NCBI GenBank assembly: GCA_016630905.1
Contig: WBMQ01000013.1
Span: 186,001 to 250,000 of the forward strand
Origin: Capillidium heterosporum
Taxonomy: Eukaryota > Entomophthoromycota > Entomophthoromycetes > Entomophthorales > Capillidiaceae
Reading direction: 5' to 3'
DNA: 64,000 nucleotides
Shown: in pieces, positions 38,640 to 48,899 of the stretch
Numbering within the stretch: the first letter of the stretch is position 1
How the letters are laid out: every line of letters starts with the position of its first letter
Notes under the pieces: generated by a model
Databases searched by the model: none
Seen by the model: the letters and a program-made list of their open reading frames with translations, nothing else
What the model was told of the DNA's origin: nothing
Made by a program: the position numbers and the translations under genes

Positions 38640-38990
38640 ACAGAAAAGGGAGGAGGTTTTTCTTGGGATTAAGGATTTTGAGGACACAGAGGATTTTGGT
38701 ATTTCGTGGTTTGAGGTCTTTAAGGTTCTAAGATCGTATATTGAGTTGGATTAGTTTTATTAAACGTTTAAAGGTTCTTAGCCAGTGGTTTTGCAGGGAT
38801 TGAGAATTTTTAGTACTTTCATTGGTTGTAGAGGAATCAACCGTGTCTATATTAGTCAGCCCACAACACGATACACATATCACGTCCTATGCCGAAGGAC
38901 TCACCAAGTTCGGCCGAACCCAATCAACTGGAAGTCCTTTAAAGCTTTGTCAGTTCCTGATTCTGGGCTGCAATATATTACGTTATAAGA
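38640..38990 (+). other. Segment of unusual composition, unidentified
   Basis: A G-rich stretch (about 38640-38760) followed by a more GC-rich run with an ORF (38785-38988) ending in TTRYTYHVLCRRTHQVRPNP and more. Base composition differs from the surrounding AT-rich DNA. It may be a fragment of a mobile element, but I see no domain. Confidence 0.25.
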
Positions 38991-39966
38991 GATTATTATA
39001 GGTACAAGTTGGTTTGGTGACCGATTTATAGCAACCTGATTAATATTATAGAGTTTTTTTAAAGCCAAAATGTTTATTTAGAATAAAGGATAGAATGAAG
39101 AATAAATATGCTCTATATGCTTCTTAAAGCACCTAGGGGCTGAAATGAGAAAGTAGGGGACATATCTTCTCAAATAATATTTCCGTTCCCAGGAAACAAG
39201 AAAAGGCTACTAAGTAGCAAAGGATCAAAGTCTGGCCAGGATGCGATTTTTTCTGCAAATCTACCCTTCATATATTGGATACTAATGTCCCTTATAAGGT
39301 AGAATTTGAAAGGTAATAAAATATGTCAAGCAATTTCTGCCTTCAAACCAATTGTTTCTACCAACCAAGTCTCCATAGGGAATCTATAACATTCAGAACT
39401 AAGATATGGTGATCGCTGCTATCTGAAGAGTATTTTGGATCGATAGATAAGATGGATTAACGATTATTAAATTCTAGATATAGTTTTATGAGATATATAG
39501 AGTCAAATGGCATGTTTTGAAATAAAAGCAAGCGGATATAGTTTTTATAGCTTTGCATAGAATAGTTGTGCCTGATAAATTTATATAACTCAGTTTCGAG
39601 TATTATTAAAACATTAAATCTACGAAAATAATATTTAAAGTTTATAAGACAGAATTTATCAATATCTAAAGTCTCAAGGTATTATTCGAAGAAAATATGT
39701 ATGAAAACACTACCACGCACCATAGATATAGGGTATAAATTCTTTGTATAAAAATCTTATATGCTAAAAAATAGAAATATATATCATTTTATAAATAGGC
39801 AGCAACAGGGTTATAGCAAAACCATAGATAATCAAATTATAAAGTTGATTATCACTACTTGGATATAACAATATACATCTGAGGAAGGAATGGGCTTGTC
39901 CATGCTTTGAGAAACTCATCGTTATCTACAAGCGATATGTCATTCTCAAAATATGAACAGGTCTCA

Positions 39967-41685
39967 GAACTACCATTCTATGGATAAAATGACTAGATAA
40001 ACATATCTCAACACCCCTTTCCAAATTCAAATTAACAATAAATGGGTACAAAAATATATATGAACTCTAATAATATTACTAAATATATAAAAGATTACTT
40101 AATTTCTAGGATATTTCGATCGAGAATTAAAAATTCAAAGCGTCATTGACAAAACTAATAATCATGTACTGGTTAGGTAGTTTCAGTATCTAGCTAGTGC
40201 GATATAGCAATTCCACGAGAATCGCCAAAATACCTTGTCAATACAATGTTCACCAGATCCAATCTTACATCAAAAGTATATACATATGCCACAAAAAATT
40301 ATAGGTAAAGTAGCCTACTTAAAGGACGGTGCCAGTTATCTAGATAGAGCCCAGCAAAAAAGTTGCACAAGCCCACAAACTTGAGAAGCCGAAGTTTATG
40401 CTAGAAAGGCGTTTAGCGGTTCCCAACACCGAAGCAAAAGACAGTACCATGCCAGGAGGCAAAAAGAAGATGATCCTGCCAGGGATCGAACCTGGAATCT
40501 TGTGCTCCGTAGGCACACGCCTTATCCATTGGGCCACAGGACCTTATACATGAAGTATCATATTTTGAAGCAGCTTCTTCAAGCCACTTCATGTTCCTCT
40601 TTCTAAAGAACCTATTTAAATATTGAAATATTCAACGTTGATAAAGCACTAAGTCTTCTGTAACAACTTTAACTTTTGAAGCAGCTACCTTATCCATTGA
40701 ACCACAGGATCTAACATCATCCCGTCATCAGTAGATGCAACTTCTTTAATCCAATTTCATGCCTTCTTTTCTAAAATATTTATTTATATCAATAGCTATC
40801 TGAGTCGTAACCTGATGTTGCAAAAAGTAACAGAAGTCCTTTAGCATTTACATAAGTTTGCTTATCGAAAGTACAAATGCTCATCTTTCAAATATATAAG
40901 CTGGTATTTTTTTAATATTTTCTATACCCTAAACCTTGTTAAACCGAATGTACAATAGTTGCAGCCTTTTCTACTTTTGAAAGTTCTTGGACAAAATATC
41001 AGTTCTATAGCCCTAGTTCTTCAATGTTGTTGTATCCAAAATCTAGAACATTGAAATTTAATGTAAAGCCACTATCAAAGCCATCAAAGCCAAAATAATT
41101 TTTGCAGGTGTAGTGTTCAATATCAAGTGGTATTTTCTTGTAAAATATTCATATAATGGTAGTTTATCGAGTTATTGATACTTTATCGATTTTAAATTGA
41201 TAGCTTGAAAGGTTTGTTTCAAATTTGAGATTGTGTAGTGCTAGAGCTGTGATGTCTTGAATGTATGTATGTGCACTTATACTTCTGCACAGTTTAAATC
41301 GACATGGAGGCACCTGTAAAAAGTGTATTGCCGTCTAAACCAGGTCCCAGTGTGGATTATTGTGTGCTTTACAGCTCTCTTATAAGCTGTTCCAACTCAA
41401 TACAAATAGTGGATGTTGAAGAGTTCGTGACTAGTAATAGTAGCCAACAGTAAAGAAAACTGATTAGCCTTTCCAAACTCTTATCAATCTCATCCTTGGC
41501 AGCTTTTTTCTGCTCCAGCCAACTCAATGATGGTAGGCATAATCTGAACCTCTATCACCTTATGTTGCTTTTCAGTTTTGCCTAGAGAGCAACTCTATAG
41601 AAGCATCACAACTAGCCAGTGCTTGAAGAGTTGGGCTATAAGTTCATTCATCGTACTGTTACACAATGAGATGTCGATTATGTTG
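39967..41685 (-). repeat. Right outer arm of a large inverted repeat
   Basis: Reverse-complement partner of 26846-28590, collinear with small indels. It ends outward at about 41685, just after a shared GTCGATTATGTTG motif, and inward at the shared GAACTACCATTCTATGG near 39967. Confidence 0.85.
40472..40543 (-). tRNA. tRNA-Arg (anticodon ACG), second copy
   Basis: Identical over 72 nt to the gene at 27984-28055, on the other strand. The flanking DNA of the two arms has diverged visibly, while the tRNA has not, so selection or recent conversion keeps it intact. A tRNA 5'-half relic lies beside it at about 40676-40711. Confidence 0.97.
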
Positions 41686-42468
41686 ATACACATAGCAGTG
41701 TTAGGTTTGTAACTTATTAAATGTGGATACATCTTTAACTCAATATTTTAGCAAGTCCCACTCAAAATTGTCTCTTTGTACTTATCTCGTCATTGGCAAT
41801 CACCCTATCTATTGAATCGTCGAGCCATTTTAGGAAATTCAAGATGTTTTTCTCACCGGAAGTTCCATATACTTTACCTTGAAATACCTATATACATATT
41901 TAACGTGCCAAAGTTGAACCATCCAAATGGTTTAACTTCAACTTTAACATTCCGTTGTCTTTAGATGGCGCAAACTTCAAAATATGCCAAACTTTAAAGT
42001 AATTTAATAATCTGCAGTAAAACTAAACTGCTCACTCTTCAAATCACAACGATGTAAGATGCTTTTAGATAGCTAGCTACTGTAAGCTTTTATGTACATA
42101 TATAAGATTCCGTTCTAGCAATGAAGAGCAAATCTAAATTTTGACTCAAGGAGTTGTATAGGTCTTCAAAAACAGTTAAATGTAGTTGGATAGGGATTTA
42201 TAAACATTTATAATATAGTTACATTACCAGTATAAATTTCTTAGAAAGCTGCAACAAGCTCTCTATTAGTTTTATTTATGAGACGCATAGGTAGAATTTA
42301 TAGTTTATACATACAGTAGTATAACTTAGTATATGTATGTGTATACAAAGTACAAAAAAGCCATAAATCAAAATTTACATATCTGTTCTTTAATATTGAG
42401 GGCTTAAAGGTATAGGTCAAGTTAAATTTAAATAGAAAACTAAAGGTACTCCAAGTAAAACAAACCAC

Positions 42469-44072
42469 TTAAAGTTCATCCTTTTCGTCAGCAGAAGCTT
42501 CATCAGCCTCTTCCTCCTTCTTGGGGAGAGTGTAAGAGGCGTCATTGGAAGCGTTAGTCTTGAGGAACTCAGCCAATCCTTCCAAGGTACGGTCACCGTT
42601 GTAATCAACAATTTCGTTGGTCTTGGCCTTGAACAGCTTGATGGTGGGGAAGCCAGTGATCTCGAACTTGGTACCGTAAGGCAAGTCGTTGTCGATAGAG
42701 TCCATCTTGGAGATGACGATGTTCTTGTTGTCCTTGTACAGATCACCCAACTCCTTGTAGATGGGCTCCAACTTCTTGCAGTGGCCACACCAGGGGGCAT
42801 AGAACTCGATTAGGACATCCTTCTTCTTGTCGTTGACAATAGTATCAAAGTTGTCAGCGACAACAACGGTAACTGATTCGTCGTTCTTCTCGGGGATGGG
42901 GGCCGACTTGATGCTGGGCTTTTCGTCACCAGCTAGGTAGGACTTGACAAAGGCCTTGATGGCGTCAGAAGTCAACTCCTTGCTCTGGTCCAAGGGGAAC
43001 TTAGCGTTGGGTTCCAATTGCTGGATACCAAAGGCGGGGAACTTCTCCTTGAGGTTGATGGATTCGGCGTGTCTACCGTACTTGGAGGCATCGAGGAAGA
43101 CGAAGTTGACCTTGCCCTTGAGTTCCTTGGCTAAGTCCTTGAGCTCTTTGTCGTACTTCTCACGGTCCTCAGTCTTGTCAACGAAGATGTAAGCAAGGGG
43201 GAGCTTGGCCTCCATGTAGGTGTTGAAGTTGGAGGGACCGACTTCATCAATCAAGGGGATGGCACTGGCCTTGACGAAGGATTCCAAGTCCTTCTCTTCG
43301 AGCTTACCGTCGTAGATATCCTTGCCTTCGTCGAACTTCTTGTAGAGGACGACACTGGGGGTCTTGGCACCCTGCTTCTTGGCCAACTTGGCGTCGTTGA
43401 TGGTACCGAACAGGTAGGTGTTGCGGTGAGTCTCAGCAACCTTGGCAAACTCCTTGTACTCGGCGCTCTCCTTATCCTCGAAGAAACCAATAACAACTAC
43501 GGTATCAGAGGTGGTGAACTTCTCAAAGTTGTCCTTGGTGACGTCGGAGATGGCGGGTAGGGATTGTCTAATGGAACGATACTTAAAATATGTGATAGAG
43601 GAGACAACTTACTTCTTCATGTAGCTCTCGATCTTGTCAGCCTTGCGCTCACCTTCGTAGTCGGAAGCCTTACCATCCCTACAAAACATTAGAATTGAAT
43701 TACTTTAAGCTGCCTACTTGAAGACTTTGAGGGTGGGGTAGCCCTGGACACCTTGACCCTGGCAGAGATCCTGTTCTTTGGTACAGTCAACCTTGGCGAG
43801 CTTGATACCTTCGGTCTTCAAGTTAGTGGCGGCAATCTCGTACTCAGGAGCTAAATTTGGTGGTTACTATCAGCAAAAAATAAAAGCATACCTAAAGCCT
43901 TGCAGTGACCGCACCAGGGAGCAAAGAACTCAACCAACATCAGCTTTTCGGCATCGACGGTAGTTTTGAATGAGTCGTTGGTAAGGTCCAAGACGTCGGA
44001 TACAACCTTCTCTTCACCACGGTAACCGGCAGCGAACAGTAGGGTAAAGGCCAATGGGGTAATAAATTTCAT
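42469..44072 (-). CDS. PDI1: Protein disulfide-isomerase (intact, ER-retained)
   Basis: Four exons: 43892-44072, 43718-43850, 43613-43678 and 42469-43567. The introns are 39-45 nt and the product is 492 residues, the usual length for PDI. Signal peptide [19 protein letters not shown]. Domain a has [12 protein letters not shown] with CGHC at 54-57, domains b and b' lie in the middle, and domain a' has [11 protein letters not shown] with CGHC at 387-390. The C-terminal tail is acidic and ends KDEL, the ER-retrieval signal. Known role: oxidation and isomerisation of disulfides in the ER lumen. The third base of its codons is strongly C/G-biased compared with neighbours (long C/G-ending runs), which suggests high expression. 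It is the source of the three broken copies at 32-38 kb. Confidence 0.95.
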
Positions 44073-45285
44073 GTTGAGTATATTTCAAAAGTTGACTTTG
44101 GTAGGCTAAAAGACCTTGGAATTAAAAGGCCAGCAAAGCCAACTCATCGACTTTTATAGTCTACGTCTACAAGTTTGCTGAGTTTATTTATATTTATCGA
44201 CCAATCAAGTATGGACATTCTATGAAGTAGGCTTATTTGATGATACGTTTGCAGCTTATTGGAGTTCAAAGTTTTTTAAAACAATCTCATCCACTTTTGT
44301 ATTTTTAGACCAATTTAGAAGTTGGGAGAACTTAGTCCAATTAATAATCAAGGGTTTGCAAGTGTAAATTAGGCTGCAACCACGTTTTCAAGCTACGATA
44401 TGAATCAAAGGCAGACTCGCCATCCAAGTATAAAGAACAAGCTGCCAATATGCTATGAGCATAGGCATATTAAGCTAAACCTTACTGAATGTAAGAAGGA
44501 ATCAACCGCTAACCCGAAAATTCCTAATTTGAAAACTACACTTTAATCCTTGAATAATTTGTGTAAATCACCCTATACAATTTTAGACGAATTATATGGG
44601 CCAATGCTGGTTTATGATCAAATCTACTTTAGCCTAAACATCATCCTAATATATTTTGGTAGGTTATTCGTCAATGTTTGACAGCCTGATCTGAACGAAC
44701 ACCGGATAAATGCTATGGCTTCCTTATATTGGATGCTGATTACCTATTATGTCTCAGAAGATGGATGGGTTCCGCCTAGACCTTTTTCGAGCTTTACTTT
44801 AGGATTAAAGAAAAGTTTGGGTAGTAAAGGTAGCTAAGACGATATGCCTTGACATTTAGCCTAGCAAAACGTCTCTACCTACAGATATATGGGGTATATA
44901 GAGCTAATAAACTGGTAAACAGTACTCAGCTATTATCAAAGTTTACAGTTCTAATCATGATTGAAGTCAAAAACTAACTTTGTACCACTCACATCTTTAT
45001 AATTCGGATTAATTGGATACTGAATGTGATAGAGGTAGTATGTTAAAACAAAGAATATTGGATATAAGTATACAGTATACACTACCTTTTATTAAGCTAT
45101 TTTTCAAGTGAAATAGTAGCTTTAGTTTCAGATAAGATATTCATAGGAAGTGTCAAGTCAGTCAAGGTCCTTTTTTGAAATTTAAAGGCAAACAAGACAA
45201 AGTTCTAGAACTTCTTAATTCTAGTTCAAGCTTCTCTAAATTACAAATATCACAAAAAATCAACCTTTTCAACACAAAAAACAAC

Positions 45286-46210
45286 ATGGTAGCTGAAGGA
45301 GAAAAAATACAGCTTGAGGTAGGACTTTTAATATGCGACACGCCGATCCCCGAAGTTTTAGCCAAGAGAGGTGACTACCACCAGATATTTACCAATTTGT
45401 TTGAAAAAGCAACTTCCCAATTCAATACTCAATACGACAAAGAAATATCTGTCAATTTTATCCCATTTAACTTGAAGTCAATGCCTGTATTCGATGAGAT
45501 AGTGAACCTCGACTACTTCTTAATAACTGGTTCTTCCGCTTCCGCTTACGAAGATGAAGCCTGGATAGTTCATGGTGTTGGGCTGATTAATACTATCTTA
45601 GAATTGAAGAAATTGATAGTAGGCATATGCTTCGGACACCAGCTCGTAGTACGGGCTCTTTTAGGTAAAAGCGCAGTTGTTAAAAATAAGCTGGGATGGG
45701 AGGTGAATTATCTATTGTTCTGTTTTGTCTAATTCTGTTGTTTTTAGGTAGGTCCGACTCCATTCCAACTTAGTGAAATCGGTAAAAAGTTATTTGAAGT
45801 TGATAGCGATACTATAGTAAATTTTCCTATTCATTTTAATATATTAACGACAATAATTTCTTTCGAAAGGTAGTTCAGCAGATGCATCAAGTAAATTTTT
45901 GTCCCCAACTGCTGACAATACTAATTATATATGCTAGGACCATGTAACCGAAATCCCTACCAACTACTTCAACTTAGGTTCTAGTTCCAAGAGCCCAATC
46001 CAAGGTTTAATAAACCCGGATCTGTGCTTGACTTTGCAGGGGCACCCCGAATTCGACGATCAGATTGTCAAATTGATAGTTACCAAACGCAACAAAGCCG
46101 GTATAATCGACAACGATACCTTCAAAGATACTTTGGATAGACTAGGTACCCCTCACTTTGGTTTACAGTTTGCTACCATCTGCTTGAAATTCTATTTGAA
46201 GTGGTTGTAA
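45286..46210 (+). CDS. Class I glutamine amidotransferase-like protein
   Basis: Four exons: 45286-45702, 45748-45816, 45870-45890 and 45938-46210, giving 259 residues. Every exon length is a multiple of three. The third exon is only 21 nt and encodes VVQQMHQ. The fold shows YFLITGSSASAYED, then the nucleophile motif GICFGHQ with Cys115, then MHQDHV and LQGHPEFDD with His205 and Glu207, so the catalytic triad is complete. It stands alone without a synthetase domain, like the stand-alone GMP-synthase-related amidotransferases of fungi (YLR126C-type). The substrate is unknown. An upstream in-frame ATG at 45175 would add 37 residues of no clear merit. Confidence 0.88.
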
Positions 46211-47140
46211 TTAAATAATGAAGGGGTTTTGTATGAGAGTTTGGTATCTTTTATATAGGTGGGATAGATACTGATATTAGATTAATAGTTTAGCTTTCAA
46301 GATTATATATATATGGTTATAATTGATTTCGATATCCATAAGGACGCGTCTTTATATCATTTTGATCGTATCCATCCTAAAGAAAAGGATATACTATAAG
46401 TAGCCCAATTTATTTTCAACTACAATCATTCTTATTTACAAGATAGTTTGAGGAACAAACAAGCTGCTATATAAATTTGGTTTCTGTAAAGTTCACTTTG
46501 ATGCTGAAGGCTAGTTACTTGAAGTCAAGCTGCAAGTAAACAAGTCCATAATCCTTTGACTTAGTACTTTGTCGCTATTACATATTGGTTCTAGTTTTTC
46601 ACTTTCTCGCTATTGTTGAGCAAAAACCTGACATGTATGCTTTATAAGCTTGAATACGGCTGAACTAGGACGTTAGGTATACACATATTTCCAATCGAAC
46701 ATAAAGTCGATTGATATAATCAAGTATATTGCCAAGAGGATGGAGAAACTGCATCTTGGATTTAAAATCCAAGTGACACTAATCAATTGGTATATAAATT
46801 GATTGGCTGGATTTTGATCAATATTTCCGATAAGCTCCTTAGGAGAAATTATTTGGCTAGCCTTATAAATTGCAATATTGCTAGCAAATCATGGTTTAGT
46901 ATAAAGGAAAGCGAGTCTATTAATTGGTAAGCATCTGATGTTCCAAATATTCTTCCAATTTAGGAAAGTTTATCTAATCGTGATAAGCATTTTACGGAGT
47001 TTTAGAATTCAATAGCCCCCAATCCAAAGCGGCCAAGGGGAAGTATAAAGTTTGAATTCTCAAAGATTTCAATTGTACCTCCTTGTTAAATTTTAATTGA
47101 ACTAGAATTCGCATCTCAAGACAAACATTAGAAAGTAGGC
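46211..47140. other. Intergenic region before the bZIP gene
   Basis: About 0.9 kb of non-coding AT-rich DNA with no recognised gene. Confidence 0.4.
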
Positions 47141-47149
47141 TATATAAGC
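47141..47149 (+). promoter_or_regulatory. TATATAAGC next to the bZIP start codon
   Basis: A perfect TATA-like element ends only two bases before the ATG at 47152. A working TATA box would start transcription inside the ORF, so either it is fortuitous or the true start is a downstream ATG (for example Met74). Confidence 0.3.
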
Positions 47150-47151
47150 AA

Positions 47152-48888
47152 ATGGATGATTTTTATGACGACAACGAGCAATTCTTCAACTACATCAACA
47201 AAGATGTCTATTCAGATACCATCACCACCACAGCAGAAACTACAGCGGCATCAACCTCAACCCAAGTAAAGACAGAAGGCGTAAGTTCTAACCCAAGCCT
47301 TTCCCCAGCCAACCTAATCTTCCATCCAAATGGGTCACCATCCTCTCTATCTTCAAATCTCCCCAATGAGATGAATTTATTTGAACCTATCGCTCCTGCC
47401 AACCCCAAGAAAGAAGCTCCACATAACCCCAACTTTGACGAGTTTAGCTATCCCTTCCTAGTCGACTTCAACACACAGCCAGCTCACTTCAACCTATTCC
47501 AACGACCTCAGACCCATCAAGTATTTTGTGCCAACACCAATACCAGCACCAAGATCAACAGCAATAACAGTAATAGTGATTCTGATAGCTCTATGCAGGT
47601 CAACCCCTCCAGCCACGAAACTTCATCCAACTCGAGTCAAGACCAGCGACCTCTGGACCTGGTACCACGTGCCATAACTGCTGGTAGCCCTAGCCCAAGA
47701 CCCGAACCCATCGACAAGCCCAAGGCTAAGCGAGGTAGAAAGAAGAAGCAGGTAATTGAAACAAGCCAGTCTATAGCTAGTGGCATGCCTACCTTGGCTC
47801 CGAAACCAGCCCGTAACAGCCCTGAAGTCTACCTGCCCATCAAATTGGAACCCAACCCAACGGCGACACCATCTAGCAAGATCGAAATCCAACCCCTCCT
47901 CAACCAGGTATCGCAGAGGTTGAGTTTAGGATTAGAAACACCACGCCCCAGCGAAGGAGCTGAAGCCTACCGCATAAAGACTCTGCAGAAGAAATCGGCG
48001 CGACTCATACGCAACCGGCAATCGGCCCAGATCTCTAGACAGCGTAAGAAAGAACACTTAGCGTTATTGGAGAAGGATAATCGACGCCTCTTTGAAGATA
48101 ATTTAGATCTAGTGGAGCGTATGACCAAGTTGGAAAATATAGTCCGTGAGATGGCTAATGAAGTCAAAAGTCCGGAACGGTTTCTTACCATCCTCGACAG
48201 TATGCAAGCAGAGGATGAGGAGATGATTGAGGAGGGACATGAGAATAGCGCTGAAAATCTCAACGGCGAAGATCGTAATGTGCGCAGGTTCAGCGCCCTA
48301 CTACCCATATTCTTCATGCTGATCCTTTCGGCGATCGGGTTCTTTAACTTTGAGTTTTATGATAGGGGGCTTACTTTGAATTCTTTGGCACCTAACCCAA
48401 CTCTACATTTCGAAATTCATGATCGAGCTAGTGATGTCGTACCTACTACAGAACAACTTGAGTACCGACATAACTTTGTCCGATCTTCCAATGACCGGGC
48501 CATTACTGATATCTTCCAAGCCAAACTCGGCAGATTTAAGGAAGCTCCTTCACCTACCTTGTACCAATTCGCCCAAGATGCTATTCGTTTCCAAGGTAAA
48601 TTTAGTAGCTCAATGCGAAGCCAGGCTGCTTTAACTCAACCCAAGCTACGTCTCAAATCTAGGAGAGCCATCCTATACACCTCTACTCTACGATCCTGGT
48701 TCAACTTAGGTACCAACTCGCAAACTCAAAGTACTATAATGGACAAGGAGCAGCGTAGTATCACCCTAATTATTCCCTGGCAAGAAGCTCAAGATAGTGA
48801 ACCTACCGAAGCCAAGTACCTCCAGTTGGACTTCCAAGTCTCAAACTGCCGAATTGTTGATGCCAAAACCCTTGAACGACTCAATTGA
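47152..48888 (+). CDS. Membrane-tethered bZIP transcription factor (ATF6/CREB3-like layout)
   Basis: A single ORF of 578 residues. Residues 1-270 are low-complexity Asn/Ser/Pro-rich and contain KAKRGRKKKQ (191-200), an AT-hook or nuclear-localisation-like basic run. The basic region is KKSARLIRNRQSAQISRQRKK (about 280-300), followed by a short leucine zipper (about 303-331). A hydrophobic span of about 20 residues, ALLPIFFMLILSAIGFFNF (382-400), follows an arginine pair and would cross the membrane once. The C-terminal region of 178 residues would be lumenal. ATF6, CREB3 and plant bZIP17/28 share this order, and all are freed by proteolysis. No RxxL site could be assigned here. An ER-stress role is inference. 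Confidence 0.8.
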   Translation: MDDFYDDNEQFFNYINKDVYSDTITTTAETTAASTSTQVKTEGVSSNPSLSPANLIFHPNGSPSSLSSNLPNEMNLFEPIAPANPKKEAPHNPNFDEFSYPFLVDFNTQPAHFNLFQRPQTHQVFCANTNTSTKINSNNSNSDSDSSMQVNPSSHETSSNSSQDQRPLDLVPRAITAGSPSPRPEPIDKPKAKRGRKKKQVIETSQSIASGMPTLAPKPARNSPEVYLPIKLEPNPTATPSSKIEIQPLLNQVSQRLSLGLETPRPSEGAEAYRIKTLQKKSARLIRNRQSAQISRQRKKEHLALLEKDNRRLFEDNLDLVERMTKLENIVREMANEVKSPERFLTILDSMQAEDEEMIEEGHENSAENLNGEDRNVRRFSALLPIFFMLILSAIGFFNFEFYDRGLTLNSLAPNPTLHFEIHDRASDVVPTTEQLEYRHNFVRSSNDRAITDIFQAKLGRFKEAPSPTLYQFAQDAIRFQGKFSSSMRSQAALTQPKLRLKSRRAILYTSTLRSWFNLGTNSQTQSTIMDKEQRSITLIIPWQEAQDSEPTEAKYLQLDFQVSNCRIVDAKTLERLN

Positions 48889-48899
48889 GCTTATGATTA

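Noticed and set aside
42417-42800. Minus-strand ORF of 127 residues, rich in Ser, Thr and Arg
   Set aside because: It is another frame of the last PDI exon; its composition follows from the C/G-rich codon bias of PDI.
47967-48317. Minus ORF of 116 residues rich in Ser and Arg
   Set aside because: It is the antisense shadow of the basic region and zipper of the bZIP gene.
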